From the NCBI GenBank assembly GCA_013696425.1, contig JACCYP010000285.1, positions 1-18,751 on the forward strand: 18,751 nucleotides of DNA. The letters are read 5' to 3'. The notes under the pieces are model-generated. The model did not search any database. It was not told where the DNA came from and saw only the letters and a list, made by a program, of their open reading frames with translations. This document shows positions 12,926 through 18,751 of this stretch, in pieces. The stretch is from Thermoleophilaceae bacterium (GTDB taxonomy: Bacteria; Actinomycetota; Thermoleophilia; Solirubrobacterales; Thermoleophilaceae). Both the position numbers and the translations under genes were made by a program. Numbering within the stretch: the first letter of the stretch is position 1; every line of letters starts with the position of its first letter.

Positions 12926-14182
12926 TCATCGAATCTGCCCGGTGCCCCGGCCGACGTACTTGTAGGTGCAGAGCTCGCGCAGCGCGATCGGCCCGCGCGC
13001 GTGCAGCTTCTGGGTCGAGTTGCCGATCTCCGCACCCATGCCGAACACCGCCCCGTCCGTGAACCGCGTGGACGCGTTCACGTACACGGCAGCGGCGTCC
13101 ACGAGATCGGTGAAGTCACGCGCCACGGCATCGTCGCCGGTCACGATCGCCTCCGAGTGCCCGCTCGAGAAGTGGTTCACGTGGTCGATGGCCTCCTCCG
13201 CCGAGTCCACCACCCGCACCGCGAGGATCAGGTCGTGGTACTCGGTCGACCAGTCCTCCTCGGCGGCCTCGAGCACGTCGCCGTCCACGGCCCGCACACG
13301 CTCGTCCCCACGCAGCTCGACACCATCGGCGCGCAGCGCCTCGAAAACACGCGGCAGGTACTCCTCCGCCACGGCGGAGTGCACGAGCAGGGTCTCGATC
13401 GAGTTGCACACGCCCGGGCGCTGCACCTTCGCGTTGTGCGCGATCGACACGGCCATGTCCAGATCCGCGCTCGCGTCCACGAACAGGTGGCAGTTGCCGG
13501 CCGCCGCATACAGGACAGGAACCGTCGCGTGCTCCTTGAGCGTGGCTTTCAGGCCCCCGCCTCCGCGCGGGATGATCAGGTCGAGGTACTCCTCCTGCTG
13601 CGCGAGTTCGGGCAGATCCCCACGCCCGCCGCCGGAGACGAGCGCGACCGCGCCGGACGGGATGCCGGCGCTCTCCACCGCATCGCCCGCGACCCGCGCG
13701 AGCACGGCGTTCGAGTGCGCGGCCGAGGACGAGCCGCGCAGCACGATCGCGTTGCCGGACTTCAGGCACAGCGCTGTGCAGTCGATGGTCACGTTCGGCC
13801 GCGCCTCGTACACCACGGCAACCACGCCGAGCGGGAACCGCACGCGCTCGATCTCCAGCCCGTTCTCGAGCGTCCGCTCGTCGATGACCTCCCCCACCGG
13901 ATCCACCAGCTCGGTGATCTTCCGCACGTCGGCGGCGATCCCGGCGAGCCGGGCCGAATCGAGCTCGAGCCGGTCGAGCAGCGCGCTCGAGAGCCCAGCC
14001 TCGCGGCCGGCCTCCATGTCGCGCGCGTTCGCCTCGAGGATCTCCTCCTCGCGCTCCAGCAGCGCATCGGCCATCGCGTGCAGGGCCGCGTCCTTCGTCT
14101 CGGTGGGCAGCCGCGCGAGCACGCGCGAGGCCTCCTGCGCCGCGGCGCATATGGAAACGACTGTGGGGGTGGAAACGGCCAT
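12926..14182 (-). CDS. proA: Gamma-glutamyl phosphate reductase
   Basis: ProA reduces gamma-glutamyl phosphate to glutamate semialdehyde with NADPH, the second step of proline synthesis. The 418-residue protein is of normal length. The catalytic cysteine is Cys259 in RPGVCNSIETLLV. Other family blocks are FPLGVVAVVYEARPNVT (about 117-132), KSGNAIVLRGSSSA (141-154) and the C-terminal FGMGAEIGNSTQKLHARGP. I chose the ATG at 14182 rather than the in-frame TTG at 14188. It lies nine bases after the proB stop, so the genes are coupled. Its stop overlaps an out-of-frame ATG that should be the nadD start. Confidence 0.97.
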   Translation of the reverse strand: MAVSTPTVVSICAAAQEASRVLARLPTETKDAALHAMADALLEREEEILEANARDMEAGREAGLSSALLDRLELDSARLAGIAADVRKITELVDPVGEVIDERTLENGLEIERVRFPLGVVAVVYEARPNVTIDCTALCLKSGNAIVLRGSSSAAHSNAVLARVAGDAVESAGIPSGAVALVSGGGRGDLPELAQQEEYLDLIIPRGGGGLKATLKEHATVPVLYAAAGNCHLFVDASADLDMAVSIAHNAKVQRPGVCNSIETLLVHSAVAEEYLPRVFEALRADGVELRGDERVRAVDGDVLEAAEEDWSTEYHDLILAVRVVDSAEEAIDHVNHFSSGHSEAIVTGDDAVARDFTDLVDAAAVYVNASTRFTDGAVFGMGAEIGNSTQKLHARGPIALRELCTYKYVGRGTGQIR

Positions 14183-14191
14183 GGGCAAAGG

Positions 14192-15283
14192 TTACGCCAG
14201 GACGAAGTAGTCCCTGTGAACAGCCTCCGCGGCGGCGCGCGGGAGCATCTCGCGCACCTGGGCGGACTTCATCCCCTTCACGCGCGCGAGCTCCGCAGCC
14301 GAGTAGTTGGCGATCCCCTTGCCGATGGGCGTGCCGTTCTCGGTGATCTCCACCGCATCCCCCGCCTCGAAGCTCCCGCGCACCTCCACCACGCCCACGG
14401 GCAGCAGCGAGGTGCCCTGCTCGCGCAGCGCCCGCGCCGCGCCGCCGTCGATGAGCACCTGCCCGCGCGTGGGCTTCGCGTAGCGCAGCCACAGCTTGAA
14501 GCTCGACACGCGCTGTTCCTGGGGGTGGAAGAGCGTGCCCTCGGCCTCGCCGTGCAGCACCGCCGGCACCACTCCCGGGCGCACGCCGTTCACGATCATC
14601 GCGGGGATGCCCGCGGCGGTCGCCATCTCCGCGGCCACCACCTTCGAGCGCATCCCGCCCGAGCCCAGCGGCGTGCCCGCCGCGCCTATCTGCAGCCCCT
14701 CGAGGGAGTCGAACTCGTGCACCTCGCGGATGATCGAGGCCTCGGGATCGAGCCGCGGATCGGCCGTGTAGAGACCGTCGGTGTCGGTGAGGATCAGCAG
14801 CCGCTCGGCTCCCACGAGGATCGCCACCTGCGCCGCGAGGAAGTCGTTGTCGCCGAAGGAGATCTCGTCCGTGGCGGTGGTGTCGTTCTCGTTGATCACC
14901 GGTACCACGCCCCAATCGAGCAGCTTGCGCAGCGTCTGGCGCACGTTCAGGTAGTGCATCCGCGCGGAGACGTCGAAGAAGGTGAGCAGCACCTGCGCGC
15001 TGTCCACGCCCTCCGCCGCGAGCAGCTCGTCGTAGACGCGGTAGAGCCGACCCTGGCCCACGGCCGAGGCAGCCTGGAGCTCCTCCATCGCCGCCGGGCG
15101 CACGCCGAGGCCGCGCAGACGCATCCCCCGCGCGATCGCCCCGCTCGAGACGAGCACCACGTCGATGCCCTCCGCGCGCAGCAGGGCCGTCTCCTCGCAC
15201 ACGTGCGAGAGCACCTCCATCCTGGGCTCGCCGCGCTCGTCGCAGACGATGCTCGAGCCGAGCTTCAACACCACCGTTGCCAT
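14192..15283 (-). CDS. proB: Glutamate 5-kinase
   Basis: ProB phosphorylates glutamate, the first and normally proline-inhibited step of proline synthesis. The 363-residue protein has the amino-acid kinase domain (VVLKLGSS at the start, VLVSSGAIARGM, then VVPVINENDTTATDEISFGDND and a GSGGMRSKVVAA segment) and a C-terminal PUA domain from about residue 272 (GQVLIDGGAARAL onward), as in many bacterial glutamate kinases. The ATG at 15283 follows a -10-like TAGCCT by six bases with no ribosome binding site, so it may start a leaderless transcript together with proA, nadD and rsfS. Upstream, 93 bp separate it from a lipoprotein gene. Confidence 0.97.
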   Translation of the reverse strand: MATVVLKLGSSIVCDERGEPRMEVLSHVCEETALLRAEGIDVVLVSSGAIARGMRLRGLGVRPAAMEELQAASAVGQGRLYRVYDELLAAEGVDSAQVLLTFFDVSARMHYLNVRQTLRKLLDWGVVPVINENDTTATDEISFGDNDFLAAQVAILVGAERLLILTDTDGLYTADPRLDPEASIIREVHEFDSLEGLQIGAAGTPLGSGGMRSKVVAAEMATAAGIPAMIVNGVRPGVVPAVLHGEAEGTLFHPQEQRVSSFKLWLRYAKPTRGQVLIDGGAARALREQGTSLLPVGVVEVRGSFEAGDAVEITENGTPIGKGIANYSAAELARVKGMKSAQVREMLPRAAAEAVHRDYFVLA

Positions 15284-15289
15284 GGGCCA

Positions 15290-15312
15290 AGGCTAGACCC
15301 CGGCGGGGTCAA
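15290..15312 (-). promoter_or_regulatory. proB leaderless -10 with overlapping hairpin
   Basis: On the minus strand TAGCCT (15295-15290) ends six bases before the proB ATG. Just upstream, GACCCC-GCC-GGGGTC (15310-15296) forms a perfect 6-bp stem with a 3-base loop, and TTGACC (15312-15307) overlaps its first arm. The TTGACC is only 11 bp from the -10, too close for a standard -35. A weaker inverted repeat (CACGA-N5-TCGTG) lies at 15338-15352. Confidence 0.45.
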
Positions 15313-15376
15313 CACACACTGCCTTCTCGCACCACGACACGAGCTCTTCGTGAGAGCCCGACGGCCGGTGGCCGCC

Positions 15377-15781
15377 CTACTTGCCGGTGCCCGCGATCTT
15401 CAGCTCGCCGTCCTCTTCCGTCAGGAGGAGCGTCTGGCGCTGTTCGGAACCGCTCACGTCGAGCAGCACGCGCACGCTCGGATCCCCGCCGAGCGAGACC
15501 TTCTCGATCTTCTTCAGCGAGATCTTCACCTGCTGCGGAGTGCCGAGCTGCTCGAGCGACTGCTGGCAGGACTTCACCGCCGCCTCGCCCTTCTCGCCCG
15601 TGCTGGCCCGCAGGAACGCCGTCGACAGATACTCCGAGCACAGCTTCGGGTCACGCTCGTTCGTGGCCTTCACGTATTGCCGGACGCGCGTCTCGGCCTC
15701 CTTGCGCTCGCCGTCGTCCGCGCCGCAGGCGGCGAGCACGGGAACGAGGAGGAGAAGTGCCGGAGCCAGGCCGAGCCGCAT
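15377..15781 (-). CDS. Small predicted lipoprotein of unknown function
   Basis: The 134-residue product starts with a lipoprotein signal peptide (MRLGLAPALLLLVPVLAACG) whose lipobox VLAAC puts the acylated cysteine at residue 19. The mature part is a small alpha+beta domain: a helical stretch with YVKATNERDPKLCSEYLS, two further cysteines (C47 and C72) that could form a disulfide, and a C-terminal beta portion (VRVLLDVSGSE, LLLTEEDGELKIAG). This looks like the NTF2-like small lipoproteins common in actinobacteria, but I cannot assign a function. I chose the ATG at 15781 because it begins the signal peptide; the open frame upstream is inside obg. It lies 13 bp after the obg stop, so it is probably co-transcribed with obg. 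Confidence 0.82.
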   Translation of the reverse strand: MRLGLAPALLLLVPVLAACGADDGERKEAETRVRQYVKATNERDPKLCSEYLSTAFLRASTGEKGEAAVKSCQQSLEQLGTPQQVKISLKKIEKVSLGGDPSVRVLLDVSGSEQRQTLLLTEEDGELKIAGTGK

Positions 15782-15794
15782 CGCCCGCGGACGT

Positions 15795-17084
15795 CTACCT
15801 GAAGCGCGCACTCGGATCCAACTCGAAGATCGTGCCGGCCATCTCCACCTCGTCCCCGGGCTCGAATCCGGCCGCCTCGAGTGCACGGATCACGCCCATG
15901 CCGCGCAGCCGGTCCTCGAGGTGGCGCAGCGCCTCCTCGTTCTCGAGGTCGTAGCGCGCCACGAGCCGCTCAACCCCCGGCCCGGTCACCCGCCACGCCC
16001 CCGACGGCATGCGGTCCACCTCGAAGCCCTCATCCGCCCCCGGCCGGTACACGCGGTGCTCGGCGAGCGCCTCCTCCGGTTCCTCCGGCGCCGCCTCCAC
16101 CGGAACCATCCGCAGGATGCCGAGACCGAGCTCCTCGATGCCGGCGCCGGTGGCCGCCGAGGTGACGAACACCGGTGCGTCCACCTGCGCGCTCCAGCGC
16201 GCGCGCTCCTCCTCCGCCCGCTCGGGCGTCACCAGATCGGCCTTCGACAGCGCGAGGATGCGCGGCAGCGCCGCCAGCCGTGGCTCATACGCCGCGATCT
16301 CGGCCTCCACCGCGGCGTGGTTCTCCTCCGGATCGCTGCCGTCGGCCGGCTCGAGGTCGAGCACGTGCACGAGCAGCCGGCAGCGCTCGACGTGTGCGAG
16401 GAACTCGTGGCCGAGCCCCGCACCCTCGCTGGCGCCCTCTATCAACCCCGGGATGTCGGCCACCACCAGCTGGCGGTCCGGGCCCTGAAGCGTGCCGAGC
16501 GCCGGCTCGAGCGTGGTGAAGGGATAGCCGGCCACCTTCGGCGCCGCGCGGGTCATGCGCGCGAGCAGCGAGGACTTCCCGGCATTCGGCACCCCGATCA
16601 GTCCGGCGTCGGCGAGCAGCTTCAGCCGCAGCTCGATCCAGCCCTCCTCGCCCGCGATCCCCTTCTCGGAGAAGCCCGGAGCCTGACGGGTGGACGAGGT
16701 GAAGCGGCGGTTGCCGCGCCCGCCCGCGCCACCGCGCACGATCACCGCCCGCTGGCCGGGCTTCACGAGGTCGTAGCGCGCCCCGCGGTCGGGATCCTCC
16801 ACCTGCGTACCGGGCGGCACCGGCACCTCGAGCGCCGCCGGGCTCTCCCCCATCCGGTTCGCGCCCTCGCCGTGGCCACCGCGCTTCGCCTTGCGGTGCG
16901 GTGAGTTCCTGAACGACTGCAGGTCGCGCAGCGACGGGTCACATACGAGCACGACGTCCGCACCTTGGCCGCCGTCGCCCCCGTCCGGCCCGCCCTTGGG
17001 CACGTGCGCCTCCCGCCGGAACGAGACGGAGCCATCCCCGCCCTTGCCGGCCTGCACATGGATCTTCGCGCGGTCGTGGAGCAC
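15795..17084 (-). CDS. obg: Obg-family ribosome-assembly GTPase
   Basis: Obg is an essential GTPase that acts in large-subunit assembly and stress control. The 429-residue protein has all three domains. The glycine-rich Obg fold covers 1-160 (HVQAGKGGDGSVSFRREA). The GTPase domain has G1 GVPNAGKSS (164-172) and G3 DIPGLIEGA (210-218). The C-terminal OCT domain runs from about 345 (YRPGADEGFEV onward). The G4 motif, usually NKxD, reads SKAD (280-283), and G5 is SAATG. The start is the GTG at 17084 (MLHDRAKIHVQ), six bases after a -10-like TAACCT. The rplU-rpmA-obg order is nearly universal. Confidence 0.97.
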   Translation of the reverse strand: MLHDRAKIHVQAGKGGDGSVSFRREAHVPKGGPDGGDGGQGADVVLVCDPSLRDLQSFRNSPHRKAKRGGHGEGANRMGESPAALEVPVPPGTQVEDPDRGARYDLVKPGQRAVIVRGGAGGRGNRRFTSSTRQAPGFSEKGIAGEEGWIELRLKLLADAGLIGVPNAGKSSLLARMTRAAPKVAGYPFTTLEPALGTLQGPDRQLVVADIPGLIEGASEGAGLGHEFLAHVERCRLLVHVLDLEPADGSDPEENHAAVEAEIAAYEPRLAALPRILALSKADLVTPERAEEERARWSAQVDAPVFVTSAATGAGIEELGLGILRMVPVEAAPEEPEEALAEHRVYRPGADEGFEVDRMPSGAWRVTGPGVERLVARYDLENEEALRHLEDRLRGMGVIRALEAAGFEPGDEVEMAGTIFELDPSARFR

Positions 17085-17090
17085 GACCAG

Positions 17091-17131
17091 AGGTTAGGCG
17101 GGCGCGTCAGGCGTTGGGGATCGACGATCCC
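17091..17131 (-). promoter_or_regulatory. rpmA-obg gap: hairpin and candidate leaderless obg promoter
   Basis: In the 81-bp gap GGGATC-GAC-GATCCC (17117-17131) forms a perfect 6-bp stem with a 3-base loop, and could end or pause the rplU-rpmA transcript. No U tract follows. On the minus strand TAACCT (17096-17091) ends six bases before the obg GTG, matching the -10 spacing seen at proB and the hydrolase gene. Confidence 0.45.
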
Positions 17132-17165
17132 GAGACGAAGAGAACCAGACGCTTTGAAGCGGGAG

Positions 17166-17423
17166 CTACTGGGCTGCGGGCTCGACCGTGATGACGCGTC
17201 CACGGCGGCTCTCGGCGAACTCGACCGTCCCCGCGCGCTTCGCGAAGATCGTGTCGTCCTTGCCGATGCCGGTGCCCTCGCCGGGCTTGAAGCGGGTGCC
17301 GCGCTGGCGCACGATGATCTCGCCGCCGGTGACCGCCTGGCCCGCGAACACCTTCACGCCGAGGCGCTGTGCGTTCGAGTCGCGGCCGTTGCGGGAGGAG
17401 CCGAGCCCCTTCTTATGAGCCAT
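17166..17423 (-). CDS. rpmA: 50S ribosomal protein L27
   Basis: The 85-residue protein has the usual L27 start MAHKKGLGSSRNGRDSNAQR, with the basic N-terminal tail that reaches the peptidyl transferase centre, and the core VFAGQAVTGGEIIVRQRGT. No Firmicutes-type N-terminal cleavage extension is present. The ATG at 17423 has a strong ribosome binding site (AAGGAGG, six bases upstream). The gene overlaps the rplU 3' end by 11 bp (17413-17423), a sign of coupled synthesis of these two 50S proteins. Confidence 0.98.
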   Translation of the reverse strand: MAHKKGLGSSRNGRDSNAQRLGVKVFAGQAVTGGEIIVRQRGTRFKPGEGTGIGKDDTIFAKRAGTVEFAESRRGRVITVEPAAQ

Positions 17424-17778
17424 CGGTGTCCTCCTTGTCGGCGCCGGCCTTCGCGGCGGTCGACTTGCGCGTGAGCATCTTGATGTCCTTGATCTCAAGG
17501 CGCGTGAGCTCCGAGCGGTGGCCCTGGGCCTTCTTGTAGCCGCGCTTGGGCTTGAACTTGAAGACGCGCACCTTCTTGCCGCGCTCGTGCGCGGTCACGA
17601 CGGCCTCGACCTTCACCTTCTCGAGGTCCGAGCCGTCGAACACGGCGTCGTCGGAGCGGTAGAGGAGCGGCTGGAGCGCGACCTTCGCGCCCTCGTCGTC
17701 GGGCATGCGGTCCACGAGAAGGGAGTCCCCCTTCTCGACGCGGTACTGCTTACCGCCGACTTTCACGATTGCGTACAT
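17413..17778 (-). CDS. rplU: 50S ribosomal protein L21
   Basis: The 121-residue protein begins MYAIVKVGGKQYRVEKGD and carries the L21 signature region with KVRVFKFKPKRGYKKAQGHR, followed by the conserved LTRLEIKDI. The last 18 or so residues (about KSTAAKAGADKEDTDGS) form a polar extension beyond the usual core length. The ATG at 17778 lies only 10 bp after the stop of the amidase gene. TAGACT on the minus strand (17796-17791), overlapping the amidase stop, fits the -10 pattern and would give a leader of about five bases. Confidence 0.97.
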   Translation of the reverse strand: MYAIVKVGGKQYRVEKGDSLLVDRMPDDEGAKVALQPLLYRSDDAVFDGSDLEKVKVEAVVTAHERGKKVRVFKFKPKRGYKKAQGHRSELTRLEIKDIKMLTRKSTAAKAGADKEDTDGS

Positions 17779-17788
17779 GAGCAGCCGC

Positions 17789-18751
17789 TCAGTCTAGCGA
17801 TGGCTCTTCGGCGAACACCGGGGGAATCCGCTCCGCCCAGGGCTGCGCCTCCTCCACCTGCGAGGCCACCCGGATGAGCAGATCCTCGCGTCCCGGCTTG
17901 GCCGCGGCCATCACGCCGATCGGTAGTCCCTCGTCGTTCCAGTGCAGCGGCAGCGAGATGGCGGGCTGGCCGGAGATGTTGTAGGCGGTGCAGAACGCGG
18001 CCACCGGCGTGGCGGTGACGATCGGCATCAGCGGGCCGCTCTCGTCCACGTCGAAGTCACCGATCCGCGTCGGCGGCACGGCCATCGTCGGCGAGAGCAC
18101 GATGTCATAGGCCTCGCCCTGCTCCGCCACAGCGCGGGTGAGCTTCTGCTGGTTCTCGATCGCCGTGAGGTAGGCGGCGGCCGTATGGGCGCGGCCCTGC
18201 TCGGCGAGCGCCCAGGTGGTCGGCTCGACGTCCGCCTCGGTGACCTCACGCCCGATCTTCCTCGCCCAGTAGTCGAGGTTCCACGCCACGCCGGTGGTCC
18301 AGCGCACCAGGAAGTCGAACACCGTCTGGGGATCGGAGAGAGCGTCGAGCTCGATCGGCTCCACGGTGTGCCCGAGCCCCTCGAGCAGCGCCGCCGCGTT
18401 CTCGGCCGCCTCGATGCAGTCAGGGTGCACCTCGACCTCGCCGCCGGGCGCCTTGGTCCAGAGCGCGACGCGCAGCCTGCCCGGGTCGACCCCGACCTCC
18501 TCGGCGAACGGCCGCTCGGGAGCGGGTGCGAAGTAGGGATCGCCAGGCGCGGGGCCGTGCACCGCGTCGAGCACGGCGGCGCTGTCGCGCACCGTGCGCG
18601 TGACCACGTGCTCGTGTACGAGCCCGCTCAAGAGATCGCCGAAGTCGCCGCCGAGCGAGACCCGCCCGCGCGTGGGCTTCAGGCCCACGAGGCCGCAGTT
18701 TCCGGCCGGGATGCGGATCGATCCGCCGCCGTCGTTGGCGTGGGCCACGGG
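17789..18751 (-). CDS. Amidase-signature family hydrolase, N-terminal part outside window
   Basis: The 320 or so visible residues are the C-terminal two thirds of an amidase-signature enzyme, which hydrolyses amide bonds with a Ser-cisSer-Lys triad. The visible start, VAHANDGGGSIRIPAGNCG then LVGLKPTRGRVS, is the conserved segment holding the nucleophilic serine (GGGSIRIPA). The upstream GGSSGG and catalytic lysine lie outside the window. Near the end, SPTMAVPP and NISGQPAISLPLHW are also typical. It is not clearly GatA of the tRNA-dependent amidotransferase: the C-terminal half lacks the GatA pattern and no gatB or gatC is near. The GTG at 18748 is internal to the motif and not the start. 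The gene runs directly into rplU, an unusual neighbour. Confidence 0.88.
   Translation of the reverse strand, partial: PVAHANDGGGSIRIPAGNCGLVGLKPTRGRVSLGGDFGDLLSGLVHEHVVTRTVRDSAAVLDAVHGPAPGDPYFAPAPERPFAEEVGVDPGRLRVALWTKAPGGEVEVHPDCIEAAENAAALLEGLGHTVEPIELDALSDPQTVFDFLVRWTTGVAWNLDYWARKIGREVTEADVEPTTWALAEQGRAHTAAAYLTAIENQQKLTRAVAEQGEAYDIVLSPTMAVPPTRIGDFDVDESGPLMPIVTATPVAAFCTAYNISGQPAISLPLHWNDEGLPIGVMAAAKPGREDLLIRVASQVEEAQPWAERIPPVFAEEPSLD

Noticed and set aside
12307..13035. nadD starting at the ATG at 13035
   Set aside because: It would add 43 Arg/Ser-rich residues and overlap proA by about 110 bp; NadD proteins start at the nucleotide-binding strand.
13116..15290. Minus-strand 724-codon frame overlapping proB and proA in another phase
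   Set aside because: Arg/Gly/Ala-rich frame shadow of two clear enzymes.
12683..15802. Very long plus-strand open frame (over 1000 codons) opposite proA, proB and the lipoprotein gene
   Set aside because: Its product is His/Arg/Leu-rich low-complexity sequence typical of antisense reading of GC-rich genes, and the opposite strand encodes well-known proteins.
1..18751. CRISPR array, insertion sequence, integrase or group I intron core
   Set aside because: No regular spaced repeats, no transposase or integrase frame, and no sequence is inserted within the tRNA-Ala, so no intron is present despite the intron-type nuclease.

Overview
The window is GC-rich DNA, almost fully coding, from an actinobacterium. 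The minus-strand order rplU-rpmA-obg, proB-proA-nadD-rsfS, leuS and comEA-comEC is the conserved actinobacterial order around the Obg and ComE loci. Protein style, GC content, the absence of a CCA end on the tRNA and several apparently leaderless promoters fit Actinomycetota. My best guess is class Thermoleophilia (Solirubrobacterales-like), but this is an inference from gene style and not from a marker search.

Layout on the minus strand, read from the right edge to the left: amidase (5' end outside the window), rplU, rpmA, obg, a small lipoprotein gene, proB, proA, nadD, rsfS, then a PD-(D/E)XK endonuclease reading frame that runs through a tRNA-Ala(GGC) gene, a flavin disulfide oxidoreductase and a MOT1-type molybdate transporter. 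Next come three plus-strand genes (epoxide-hydrolase-like enzyme, membrane protein, coiled-coil protein). Then on the minus strand: leuS, a short plus-strand membrane-protein gene that overlaps the leuS 3' end, an SDR-type epimerase-like protein, a four-helix membrane protein, a GAP/Sap-family membrane protein, comEA and the first 120 codons of comEC.

The core genes serve ribosome structure and assembly (L21, L27, Obg, RsfS), proline synthesis (ProB, ProA), NAD synthesis (NadD), leucyl-tRNA charging (LeuS) and DNA uptake (ComEA, ComEC). Two accessory blocks interrupt this core: about 6.4-11.9 kb between rsfS and leuS, and about 1.1-4.0 kb between leuS and comEA.

The most interesting locus is 11261-11918. 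A nuclease of the group I intron-associated PD-(D/E)XK family ends exactly where a complete tRNA-Ala(GGC) begins, on the same strand. Its reading frame stays open through the whole tRNA and continues into a short Phd/YefM-antitoxin-like segment that has no start codon of its own. A 16-bp palindrome with the actinobacterial LexA (SOS box) core GAAC-N4-GTTC overlaps the likely -10 element just before the nuclease start. This suggests a DNA-damage-responsive nuclease tied to an essential tRNA gene. Other points worth a check are the missing start codon of nadD (one base would restore it), a repeated TAnnnT-(6-7 nt)-start leaderless promoter pattern, a 51-bp nested palindrome before comEA, and two enzymes lacking canonical catalytic residues.
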